Assembly (NCBI GenBank): GCA_011051855.1 | Contig: DRKG01000548.1 | Coordinates: 1 to 12,925 of the forward strand | DNA: 12,925 nt | From: a bacterium | GTDB lineage: Bacteria > Planctomycetota > UBA1135 > UBA2386 | Direction of reading: 5' to 3' | In this document: positions 7,863 through 12,925 of the stretch, in pieces | Position numbering within the stretch: the stretch's first letter is position 1 | Layout of the letters: each line of letters begins with the position of its first letter | The notes under the pieces: model-generated | The model's input: the letters and a program-made list of their open reading frames with translations, nothing else | Database searches by the model: none | Told to the model about the DNA's origin: nothing | Translations under genes and position numbers: made by a program

Positions 7863-8780
7863 CTATTCCCGGCCCTTCTGCTTGCGCAGCTCTTCGAGCA
7901 TCTTGCGCAGCTCCCGGATCTCCCGGCGCAGGTCGCGCAGTTCGCGCTGCAGGTCGCGTTCGACGGCCGGCTCGGGTTCCTCGGCGACCTCGACGGCGAC
8001 CGGAGCGGGAACCGGATCCGGAAGCACCGGCGTTTCGACGACCATCGGAGCGCGATGTCCCGAACGGTGCCGGGGACGGCTGCCGAGTTCGACGTTGACG
8101 ACCTTCCGGCGTGGGCCGTTGCTGGCGACGATCTGGATCTTGCGACCGGGCGCCAGCTTCGCCAGCGCTTGGTCGAGGTCGTCGAGGCTGCGGATGCGGT
8201 GGTCACCGATCGCCCGGATCACATCCCCCTGCGCGAGGCCGCAATCCGCGCACGGCCCGTCGTCGAGCACCCGATCGACGACCAGGCCACCATCGCCCTC
8301 GCGCACGCTGAGGCCGAGGTAACCGCGCGATCGTGGAGCGACCGGCGCGACTTCGGCGGCCGGTGCGCCGCGGCCACCGCGCCGCCCACCCATCCGCAAT
8401 GCTTCCGGGGCCTGCGGCGGCCGCGACGGTTCGGGAATCGCGACCACCGGTGCGCCGGCACCCGGGTTCTCGGGCCGCTCGCCGAGCCGGACGACCACGA
8501 CCTGGCGCTTGCCCTTGCGCTCCAAGCGCAGCTTGACGCGATCACCCGCCGCATGGCTGCGAATCGCCGCGATGAACGCTTCCCGGGTCTTGGTCTCGGT
8601 GTCGTCGACAGCCAGCAGCAGGTCCCCCTGTTGCAGGCCGGCCTTCTGGGCGGGAGTGCCCGGGATCACCTCGGCGACCTTGGCCACGTCGGTGTCGTCC
8701 GCCAAGTAGATGCCGAGCCAACCGGGCGACAGCGGAGCGATCAGGAACAGGGAGAGGAGGGAAGCGGTCAGAGCATGCAT
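7863..8780 (-). CDS. Exported two-PDZ-domain protein with C-terminal coiled coil
   Basis: No enzyme domain is visible. Residues 1-~18 (MHALTASLLSLFLIAPLS) look like a short signal peptide, so the protein is probably periplasmic or secreted. PDZ1 spans ~20-100 (WLGIYLADDTDVAKVAEVIPGTPAQKAGLQQGDLLLAVDD). A Pro/Gly/Ala/Arg linker follows (~103-150), then PDZ2 ~152-233 (YLGLSVREGDGGLVVDRVLDDGPCADCGLAQGDVIRAIGD), a Pro/Val-rich linker and a charged coiled coil (273-303, DLQRELRDLRREIRELRKMLEELRKQK). PDZ2 has a CxxC (177-180) where family members usually have A..AGL. There is no trypsin-like domain, so it is not a complete DegP/HtrA protease; it may be an adaptor binding C-termini. The ATG at 8780 has AGGAG 6 nt upstream, a strong start. 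Confidence 0.85.
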   Translation of the reverse strand: MHALTASLLSLFLIAPLSPGWLGIYLADDTDVAKVAEVIPGTPAQKAGLQQGDLLLAVDDTETKTREAFIAAIRSHAAGDRVKLRLERKGKRQVVVVRLGERPENPGAGAPVVAIPEPSRPPQAPEALRMGGRRGGRGAPAAEVAPVAPRSRGYLGLSVREGDGGLVVDRVLDDGPCADCGLAQGDVIRAIGDHRIRSLDDLDQALAKLAPGRKIQIVASNGPRRKVVNVELGSRPRHRSGHRAPMVVETPVLPDPVPAPVAVEVAEEPEPAVERDLQRELRDLRREIRELRKMLEELRKQKGRE

Positions 8781-8812
8781 CGGGGACTCCTGTGCGGGGT
8801 TGCGGGAACGAT

Positions 8813-8837
8813 CCTACGTGGACGAGCACCTACGTGG
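8813..8837. promoter_or_regulatory. Direct repeat CCTACGTGG x2, possible operator
   Basis: CCTACGTGG occurs at 8813-8821 and again at 8829-8837, 16 bp apart. It lies in the intergenic region shared by the divergent PDZ-protein gene (minus) and tRNA-Glu (plus). Each 9-mer is nearly palindromic around ACGT. A transcription-factor site for the PDZ gene is possible, but two copies of a 9-mer are modest evidence and no regulator is named. Confidence 0.25.
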
Positions 8838-8888
8838 TGGCGCTCCTCGAACGGAGAAGCCGGACGAACATTCCTGAATCCCCGATGC

Positions 8889-8917
8889 TTGACGGCCGAG
8901 TGACTCGTGCGTAAGGT
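8889..8917 (+). promoter_or_regulatory. Sigma70-like promoter of tRNA-Glu
   Basis: TTGACG at 8889-8894 (five of six to the -35 consensus) is followed after exactly 17 nt by TAAGGT at 8912-8917 (weak -10, TA and final T kept). The predicted start, near 8924, would give a leader of about ten nucleotides before the mature tRNA 5' end at 8935. Spacing and location fit a housekeeping tRNA promoter. Confidence 0.65.
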
Positions 8918-8934
8918 TCTCGCCCTCCTGGCAG

Positions 8935-9011
8935 GCCCCCATCGTCTAGTTGGCCTAGGATTCGAGATTCTCATTCTCGCGACAGGGGTTCGAATCCCCT
9001 TGGGGGTACCA
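8935..9011 (+). tRNA. tRNA-Glu, anticodon CTC
   Basis: A complete cloverleaf can be drawn. Acceptor GCCCCCA (8935-8941) pairs with TGGGGGT (9001-9007), with a G-U first pair. The D region is TCGTCTAGTTGGCCTAGGA, typical of tRNA-Glu. The anticodon stem CGAGA/TCTCG (8963-8967, 8975-8979) encloses loop TTCTCAT, placing CTC at 8970-8972. The T arm is AGGGG-TTCGAAT-CCCCT. Discriminator A and CCA are encoded at 9008-9011. It decodes GAG by exact pairing. In E. coli tRNA-Glu is a TruD substrate, and truD is in this window, but their nearness is probably incidental. Confidence 0.96.
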
Positions 9012-9015
9012 GTGA

Positions 9016-9065
9016 GCCCGGCAGGCGGCGAGCCAACGCCTCCTGCCGGGCCCCGATTCTCGGGG
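9016..9065 (+). terminator. Tandem hairpins after tRNA-Glu, without a T-tract
   Basis: GCCCGGCAGG (9016-9025) pairs perfectly with CCTGCCGGGC (9042-9051), and inside it GGCG (9027-9030) pairs with CGCC (9037-9040). A second hairpin, CCCCGA/TCGGGG (9051-9056, 9060-9065), shares its first base with the first one. The position directly after the tRNA CCA suggests a role in 3' processing or termination. The missing T-run means termination here is inferred, not shown. Confidence 0.5.
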
Positions 9066-9099
9066 TGGCGGCCGCGCAGATCGGTAGCATCGACACGCG

Positions 9100-10188
9100 A
9101 TGGCCTGGCTGCGGCGTGAAGACCACGAAGACCGGGAACTCCACTGGCTGAGTCCGTGGGCGACACCGAGCCGCGACAGCGGCGGCCGGCGCATGTCCGA
9201 ACCCGACGACGCGCTGCGCACCGTGTTCCAGCGCGACCGCGATCGCATCCTGCACGCGACCGCGTTCCGCCGCCTGCAGCACAAGACCCAGGTGATGGCC
9301 GCGTTCGAGGGAGACCACCACCGAAGCCGCATGACCCATTCGCTCGAGGTCTCGCAGATGGCGCGCTGCGTCGCCCGCGCTCTGCGGTGCAACGACGACC
9401 TCGCCGAGGCGATCGCGTTGGCGCACGACCTCGGCCACCCGCCGTTCGGCCACGTCGGGGAACAGGCGCTGCACGAAGCCATGCAGGGCCACGGCGGCTT
9501 CCGCCACAATGCCCAGGGCGCACGCGTCGTCGACTACCTCGAAGACCGCTACGGCCACGGCCTCGGCCTGAACCTGACGCGGGCGGTGCGCAGAAGCCTG
9601 CTGAAGGGCCCGGTGCCGGACGGCTTCCCGCTCAGCGACGACCTGCTGCCGAAGAAGGACGTGCCGATCGAAGCCCACCTGGTCGACCAGTGCGACAAGA
9701 TCGCCTACCTCAGCCACGACCTCGACGACGGCCTGCGCGCCGGCCTCTTCGACGAGCGCGACGCCGCCGAAACCACCCTCTGGCAGGCCGCCCGCGCCTC
9801 GTGCGGCTGCGACCACGCGCCGCGCATCGTCAGCGAGATCACGGCTCTGTTGATCCACGACCTCGTCACGACCGTCGACGGCCTGATGGCGGCGACCCCC
9901 GTCGGCGGCAGCGCGCCGCGCGTGCGCCACGGCGACCGCATGACGGTGCATGCCCACGAGTTGCTCACCTTCCTGCGCGAGCGGTTCTACCGCGCCCCGC
10001 GCGTGCTGGGCGTGATGGAGGACGGCGCTCGCCGCATCCGCGAGGTGTTCGCACGGCTGGTCGCCGATCCGACCCGGTTGCCGGACGGCGCTCGCCGACG
10101 CATCGACCGCGACGGCGTCGAGCGCACCGTGTGCGACCACATCGCCGGCATGACCGACCGCTACCTGCTCAAGGTCAGCGAGGCGTAG
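9100..10188 (+). CDS. Deoxyguanosinetriphosphate triphosphohydrolase-like HD protein
   Basis: An HD-domain dNTPase of the Dgt family, hydrolysing dGTP (or other dNTPs) to the deoxynucleoside and triphosphate, so adjusting nucleotide pools. The N-terminal segment RTVFQRDRDRILHATAFRRLQHKTQV (40-65) is a hallmark of the dGTPase-like group. The metal-binding HD residues are His80 in RMTHSLEVSQ, His109-Asp110 in ALAHDLGHPPFGH, and Asp199 in VDQCDKIAYLSHDLDD. FRHNAQGARVVDYLEDRY and LNLTRAV follow as usual. It is 362 aa, shorter than E. coli Dgt and close to the shorter dGTPase-like class. The ATG at 9100 is the first in frame, shortly after the tRNA-Glu hairpins; no strong Shine-Dalgarno is visible, and Met32 is a weaker alternative. 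Exact nucleotide specificity is not certain. Confidence 0.93.
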   Translation: MAWLRREDHEDRELHWLSPWATPSRDSGGRRMSEPDDALRTVFQRDRDRILHATAFRRLQHKTQVMAAFEGDHHRSRMTHSLEVSQMARCVARALRCNDDLAEAIALAHDLGHPPFGHVGEQALHEAMQGHGGFRHNAQGARVVDYLEDRYGHGLGLNLTRAVRRSLLKGPVPDGFPLSDDLLPKKDVPIEAHLVDQCDKIAYLSHDLDDGLRAGLFDERDAAETTLWQAARASCGCDHAPRIVSEITALLIHDLVTTVDGLMAATPVGGSAPRVRHGDRMTVHAHELLTFLRERFYRAPRVLGVMEDGARRIREVFARLVADPTRLPDGARRRIDRDGVERTVCDHIAGMTDRYLLKVSEA

Positions 10189-10269
10189 CGGCCACGGGAA
10201 ACCCCCTATTCAGATGCCCCCCTACGGGCGCCCGATAGCGCAGCCTCACGGAGATACCCCCGGAGCCAC

Positions 10270-10497
10270 ATGGATACCGTCAACGAGATCATGGACTGGG
10301 TCACTGCCAACGGTGACGTCGAAGCCAGCAGCCGACTGCGCATGAAGGTGCTGCCGCATGCGCTGAAGGAGAACCCGCCCATCATGTTGCAAGCGCTGCA
10401 ACCGAACACGAAGGGATCGCCGGAGTTCATGCGCACTCTCCGGCAACTCGCCAGCGAGATCGTCGGCAAGCCCGTCCCCGCCACCGCAAACCAGTGA
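10270..10497 (+). CDS. Small 75-aa helical protein of unknown function
   Basis: I do not recognise a family. The protein (MDTVNEIMDWVTANGDVEAS...) looks mainly alpha-helical, with two or three amphipathic segments (DTVNEIMDWV, SSRLRMKVLPHALKE, EFMRTLRQLASEIVG), no cysteine, no signal peptide and no membrane segment, so it is probably cytosolic. A GGAG Shine-Dalgarno about 6 nt before the ATG supports the start. It lies 81 nt after the dGTPase-like gene and 10 nt before the double-V4R-like gene on the same strand, so it is very likely co-transcribed and co-translated with the latter and may be its partner. That it is a real gene rests on the ribosome site, the spacing and the absence of a competing frame. 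Confidence 0.72.
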   Translation: MDTVNEIMDWVTANGDVEASSRLRMKVLPHALKENPPIMLQALQPNTKGSPEFMRTLRQLASEIVGKPVPATANQ

Positions 10498-10507
10498 GGA
10501 GAGCACG

Positions 10508-11758
10508 ATGACCACCCAGACGAACGAGTTTTCGATCCCGGCCGTGCTCGACGCGGCCCACCGGCAGGTCACCGTCGGCACCGAGCCGATGATCTTCCAC
10601 TGCCACCACTACAACACCTTCCTGCAGCGCACCATCCAGGACGCCGACTACATCGATTCGCGCGGCTTCCTGATCGGTGCCGCCGCCGAGGTGGCGTTCA
10701 ACCAGATGATGCACTGCTTCGCCGAGGCCGGTCTGAACGACGTGCCGGCGCGCAAGGCGATGGCTGAGCAGATCTACCGCTGGGCCGGCTTCGGCCGCAT
10801 CGACCTGGGCCCGCTCGATGAGAACGGCGGCACCACCAGCACGCCGAACAGCCACTACTCGATGGCCTGGAAGCTGAAGTTCGGCTCCAATGACACGGCC
10901 GTCGACCTGTTCACCAGCGGCTGGCTGGCCGGCGCGCTGGCCGCGATCTACGACCAGCCACTCGGCTCGTACCAGGTCGAACAGACCGCGTGCACCGCCA
11001 AGGGCGACCTCGAGAGCGCGTTCCAACTGCGCAGCGGCGAGGCCAACTACCCGGTGTTCCTGTCGGTCGGCGGTGGCCGCCTGACCGAGCACCAGTTGGT
11101 GACCCCGCCGGCGAACAACGTCGACTACGACGGCATCTTCTCGGCGCTCACCTCGATGGAGATCGTCGGCAACGACGAGGGCCTGATCCCGGCGTTCGGC
11201 GTCTACCTGACGCGGCATTACGCCAACTACTACAACCGCATCTCGTTCGAGTTCGAGCGCAAGATGACCGAGCTGTTCGCAGCCGAAGGCGTTTCGGTCG
11301 CCAAGCCGCTCTTGGTCGAAGCCGGCCACGTCTGTGCGTTCAACACCTTCGGCGGCATCATGATGTCGCCGGAGTGGGACGGCCTGATCAAGCCGACGCT
11401 CAAGAACGATGAGGACTGGGTGCACGGCATGACCGCCGCCGTGAACGCGCTCGGCTGGGGTCGCTGGCAGATCCAAGAACTGAAGAAGGACGACGCGACC
11501 TTCGTGTTGCACGACGATTACGAAGGGGTCGGCTACGAGGCGATGTACGGCAAGACCGACCACGACGTCGCCTACCTCGCGGCCGGTGCTGCCGCCGGCA
11601 TCATGGACCTGGTCTACGTCGGCGACATCCAGAACCGCCCGACCCTCGACCACGCGTTCTACAACCGCCTGTTCAAGAGCGCGGACAGCTTCAAGGTCGA
11701 GACGATCTCGGCCCGCAGCCAGGGCGATGCCACGACCACGCTCCGCGTCTACCGCTGA
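10508..11758 (+). CDS. Tandem V4R-like ligand-binding-domain protein
   Basis: I read this 416-aa protein as two degenerate V4R (4-vinyl-reductase-like, TRAPP-related fold) domains. Domain 1 (~31-174) ends LFTSGWLAGALAAIYDQPLGSYQVEQTACTAKGDLESAF, close to the V4R pattern 'F..G..AG.l...y..p..v.e..C.a.GD..C.F', but the second Cys is Ser. Domain 2 (~274-414) ends VAYLAAGAAAGIMDLVY...FKVETISARSQGDATTTLRVY, keeping GD but lacking both Cys. The halves share H-x3-(Y/F)-N-T-F (residues 31-38 and 274-281). V4R domains bind small hydrophobic ligands (XylR/DmpR sensor domains) or pigment precursors (BchJ); no effector domain is attached here. No signal peptide or membrane segment is seen. A GAGGAG Shine-Dalgarno precedes the ATG. 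The family call is moderate: it rests on pattern, not a search. Confidence 0.6.
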   Translation: MTTQTNEFSIPAVLDAAHRQVTVGTEPMIFHCHHYNTFLQRTIQDADYIDSRGFLIGAAAEVAFNQMMHCFAEAGLNDVPARKAMAEQIYRWAGFGRIDLGPLDENGGTTSTPNSHYSMAWKLKFGSNDTAVDLFTSGWLAGALAAIYDQPLGSYQVEQTACTAKGDLESAFQLRSGEANYPVFLSVGGGRLTEHQLVTPPANNVDYDGIFSALTSMEIVGNDEGLIPAFGVYLTRHYANYYNRISFEFERKMTELFAAEGVSVAKPLLVEAGHVCAFNTFGGIMMSPEWDGLIKPTLKNDEDWVHGMTAAVNALGWGRWQIQELKKDDATFVLHDDYEGVGYEAMYGKTDHDVAYLAAGAAAGIMDLVYVGDIQNRPTLDHAFYNRLFKSADSFKVETISARSQGDATTTLRVYR

Positions 11759-11783
11759 GCCGGCCAAGGCCGCGGTCCAGGGT

Positions 11784-12101
11784 GTGCGCACCCTGGACTG
11801 CGCCCACAAGCTGCGCATCCGCTACCTGCTGCCGACCCCCGTGGAAGCGTCGTTTCTCGATCGCTTCCCCGACTGCGAAGTCGAACTACAACGGTTCTCC
11901 CAGTTCGTCGTCGGCGCGAAGGACCAGTTCACGGTGCGATGCGAGCAGCTCTGGCGGGTCGCCGGAGTCATCGGCAACAACGAACTGACGGCGACCTTCG
12001 GCAAACCGCACGGAGCCGCCGAAGCAGAGGAACTCGTCGCCGCGTTCGAAGCCACGCTGGGCGAGGTGTTCGGCCCGGTCGAGACCGTCGTGCGCGACTG
12101 A
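11784..12101 (+). CDS. Small conserved-looking protein of unknown function, third gene of the V4R-like cluster
   Basis: No family is recognised. From a GTG at 11784 the product is 105 aa: VRTLDCAHKLRIRYLLPTPVEASFLDRFPDCEVELQRFSQFVVGAKDQFTV..., with a balanced composition of hydrophobic strands and helices typical of a folded soluble domain. It ends in a helix rich in Ala/Glu and FGPVETVVRD. An ATG at 11727 is in frame and would give 124 aa, overlapping the preceding gene by 32 nt; its extra residues (MPRPRSASTAEPAKAAVQG) are merely the antisynonymous reading of the V4R-like C-terminus, so I prefer the GTG, which lies 25 nt after that stop. Neither start has a strong Shine-Dalgarno. The third-position GC bias fits a real gene. 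It is probably co-transcribed with the two genes before it. Confidence 0.65.
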   Translation: MRTLDCAHKLRIRYLLPTPVEASFLDRFPDCEVELQRFSQFVVGAKDQFTVRCEQLWRVAGVIGNNELTATFGKPHGAAEAEELVAAFEATLGEVFGPVETVVRD

Positions 12102-12186
12102 CGATCGCCCGCGAGCAGCGACGCGCGCGACCGCCACGGCCGCGCAACGAGCCGCCGCCACCCCCCGCCGGGCCGGGACGGAAAGA

Positions 12187-12260
12187 TGGTTACCCCGCAA
12201 GGATTCGAACCTTGGCTGAGTGGACCAGAACCACTAGTGCTACCGTTACACCACGGGGCA
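12187..12260 (-). tRNA. tRNA-Gln, anticodon CTG
   Basis: On the minus strand the acceptor TGCCCCG (12260-12254) pairs with CGGGGTA (12197-12191) including one G-U pair. The D region is GTGTAACGGTAGCAC. Anticodon stem AGTGG/CCACT encloses loop TTCTGGT, placing CTG at 12228-12226. The T arm is CAAGG-TTCGAAT-CCTTG. Discriminator A and CCA are encoded (12190-12187). The U1-A72 pair and this acceptor are typical of tRNA-Gln. It decodes CAG and lies 74 nt downstream of the TTG isoacceptor, so the two are probably one transcript. Confidence 0.95.
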
Positions 12261-12334
12261 ACGAATCGTCGCCAGAGCGAGTTGTCGTAAGAGCTTTCGT
12301 CCGCGACACCTGCATCGGCGCCACCGGCCGGGGG

Positions 12335-12410
12335 TGGTTACCCCGCCTGGACTCGAACCAGGAACCAACAGTACCAAAAACTGCTGTGCTACCGATTACA
12401 CCACGGGGTA
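12335..12410 (-). tRNA. tRNA-Gln, anticodon TTG
   Basis: On the minus strand the acceptor TACCCCG (12410-12404) pairs with CGGGGTA (12345-12339). The D region is GTGTAATCGGTAGCAC. Anticodon stem GCAGT/ACTGT (one G-U) encloses loop TTTTGGT, placing TTG at 12377-12375. The T arm is CCTGG-TTCGAGT-CCAGG. Discriminator A and CCA are encoded (12338-12335). It decodes CAA, and CAG by wobble. It is the promoter-proximal member of the tRNA-Gln pair. Confidence 0.95.
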
Positions 12411-12421
12411 TCGGGCGCGAG

Positions 12422-12449
12422 AGTCTAGCGGCTGAAGGAACGAAGTCCA
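12422..12449 (-). promoter_or_regulatory. Sigma70-like promoter of the tRNA-Gln pair
   Basis: On the minus strand TGGACT (12449-12444, four of six to the -35 consensus) is followed after 16 nt by TAGACT (12427-12422, four of six to the -10). Transcription would start near 12415, about five nucleotides before the mature tRNA-Gln(TTG). The location is right and the hexamers are moderate. The stretch from here to 12516 otherwise holds nothing I can identify. Confidence 0.5.
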
Positions 12450-12602
12450 CACCCGATCTTCGCGCTCTGCCGCGAGTTCCCGGCCGTGTAGTTCCGGGCC
12501 GTCCAACGGCTCGACTCCCGCGATCCCCGCATCCGCCCCAAAGACGGCGCGCTGCATCGCAGGGGCGAACTCCTGCCCCGTTTGCCGGGCCAGGCGAAAT
12601 GG

Positions 12603-12634
12603 AAAAGGCCCGCTGCGGACGCAACGGGCCTTTT
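12603..12634. terminator. Bidirectional terminator hairpin, repeat copy 1
   Basis: AAAAGGCCCG (12603-12612) pairs perfectly with CGGGCCTTTT (12625-12634), giving a GC-rich stem flanked by A on one side and T on the other, so it can act in both directions. On the minus strand it comes 5 nt after the CCA of the tRNA remnant, exactly where a tRNA gene's terminator would be. Confidence 0.8.
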
Positions 12635-12639
12635 CGAAC

Positions 12640-12664
12640 TGGTAGCGGGGGCAGGATTCGAACC
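12640..12664 (-). pseudogene. tRNA 3'-end remnant, repeat copy 1
   Basis: On the minus strand this reads GGTTCGAATCC, then TGCCCCCGCTACCA: a canonical T-loop (TTCGAAT), the 3' acceptor strand and an encoded CCA. The upstream sequence lacks a D arm and anticodon arm, and the T stem keeps only its two loop-proximal pairs. GCGGGG 80 nt upstream could pair with CCCCGC as a 6-bp acceptor (a tRNA-like span of 86 nt), but in sequence this GC-rich that may be chance. The intact parent tRNA is not in the window. Confidence 0.7.
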
Positions 12665-12796
12665 GCAGCGCCCCACCCTGGTTCTCGCCGCGCCCCTGTC
12701 GCTGGCCGCGCCCGCGATCCCCGCATCCGCCTCAAAGACGGCGCGCTGCATCGCAGGGGCGAACTCCTGCCCCGTTTGCCGGGCCAGGCGAAATGG

Positions 12797-12828
12797 AAAA
12801 GGCCCGCTGCGGGCGCAACGGGCCTTTT
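12797..12828. terminator. Bidirectional terminator hairpin, repeat copy 2
   Basis: The same 10-bp perfect stem as in copy 1, with one loop base changed (G at 12813). It lies 5 nt after the CCA of the second tRNA remnant on the minus strand. Confidence 0.8.
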
Positions 12829-12833
12829 CGAAC

Positions 12834-12858
12834 TGGTAGCGGGGGCAGGATTCGAACC
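12834..12858 (-). pseudogene. tRNA 3'-end remnant, repeat copy 2
   Basis: Identical to the remnant in copy 1: T-loop, 3' acceptor strand and CCA, with no recognisable tRNA body on its 5' side within the window. As in copy 1 the terminator hairpin follows the CCA by 5 nt. Confidence 0.7.
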
Positions 12859-12904
12859 GCAGCGCCCCACCCTGGTTCTCGCCGCGCCCCTGTCGCTGGC
12901 CGCG

Positions 12905-12925
12905 CCCGCGATCCCCGCATCCGCC
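12905..12925. repeat. 194-bp tandem repeat, start of copy 3 (cut by window edge)
   Basis: The last 21 bases of the window (cccgcgatcc onward) match the first 21 bases of copies 1 and 2 in register with the 194-bp period, showing that the array continues beyond the edge. Confidence 0.8.

Larger units (their letters stand above)
12517..12710. repeat. 194-bp tandem repeat, copy 1
   Basis: Comparison by eye with 12711-12904 shows 192 of 194 matching positions; the differences are C/T at 12538/12732 and A/G at 12619/12813. The period is exactly 194. The left boundary is where identity breaks, at cccgcg (12517). The unit contains a tRNA 3'-end fragment on the minus strand and a perfect terminator hairpin. 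No protein gene is credible in it: open frames exist on the minus strand but simply read through the tRNA remnant and the hairpin. Confidence 0.95.
12711..12904. repeat. 194-bp tandem repeat, copy 2
   Basis: This is the second unit of the array, adjoining copy 1 without a spacer and differing from it at two positions. The first 21 bp of a third copy follow at 12905-12925 and run off the window, so the array length is unknown. Such near-identity means recent duplication or homogenisation. Confidence 0.95.

Noticed and set aside
7863..8780. DegP/HtrA protease
   Set aside because: There are two PDZ domains, but no trypsin-like domain with a GNSGGP serine motif precedes them.
12104..12186. Terminator for the V4R-like cluster
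   Set aside because: The stretch is GC-rich but I see no stable hairpin followed by a T-run on the plus strand.
12190..12870. A 226-codon minus-strand open frame over tRNAs and repeats
   Set aside because: It reads through two repeat units, a tRNA remnant, terminator hairpins and both tRNA-Gln genes, and repeats itself with the 194-bp period. Such frames over tRNA 3' ends are common false predictions.
12517..12925. CRISPR-like array
   Set aside because: The 194-bp unit repeats in full, with no short repeat alternating with unique spacers, and there are no cas genes.

Overview
The window is 12.9 kb of GC-rich bacterial DNA with tightly packed genes, SD-type ribosome sites at several starts, CCA-encoding tRNA genes and sigma70-like promoters. 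The gene content (SucCD, TruD, an RluA-type pseudouridine synthase, MTA phosphorylase, a dGTPase-like HD hydrolase, a GT2-TPR glycosyltransferase, a secreted PDZ protein) suggests a free-living, probably Gram-negative bacterium. Planctomycetota or a similar high-GC lineage is possible, but nothing here fixes the phylum.

Region 1 (1-4739, minus strand) is a co-directional block. In transcription order it holds an RluA-family pseudouridine synthase, truD, mtnP, sucC and a sucD that runs off the left edge. The first three are very tightly joined: a 10-nt overlap, then a 1-nt gap. Two pseudouridine synthases of different families are therefore coupled to methylthioadenosine salvage and followed by the succinyl-CoA synthetase genes.

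Region 2 (4740-5337) has no credible protein gene. Its right half can fold into a multi-helix RNA ending in a near-perfect intrinsic terminator on the plus strand, 32 nt before the next start codon. It is either a stand-alone small RNA or a leader/attenuator for the glycosyltransferase.

Region 3 (5338-7802) holds a plus-strand GT2-TPR glycosyltransferase and a minus-strand NAD-dependent sugar-nucleotide epimerase/dehydratase. They converge and overlap by 358 nt at their 3' ends. The last ~100 codons of the glycosyltransferase frame are only the antisense of the epimerase.

Region 4 (7863-10188) holds an exported two-PDZ protein with a coiled-coil tail (minus), tRNA-Glu(CTC) with a good promoter (plus), and a dGTPase-like HD hydrolase (plus).

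Region 5 (10270-12101, plus) is the least familiar part. It is a three-gene cluster: a 75-aa helical protein, a 416-aa protein that I read as a tandem duplication of a V4R-like ligand-binding domain, and a ~105-aa protein of unknown family. It is the best candidate here for an undescribed system.

Region 6 (12187-12925, minus) carries two tRNA-Gln isoacceptors (TTG then CTG) behind a plausible promoter. Upstream of them is a 194-bp tandem repeat array that runs off the right edge. Each unit holds the 3' end of a tRNA (T-loop to CCA) with no recognisable tRNA body, plus a perfect bidirectional terminator hairpin.
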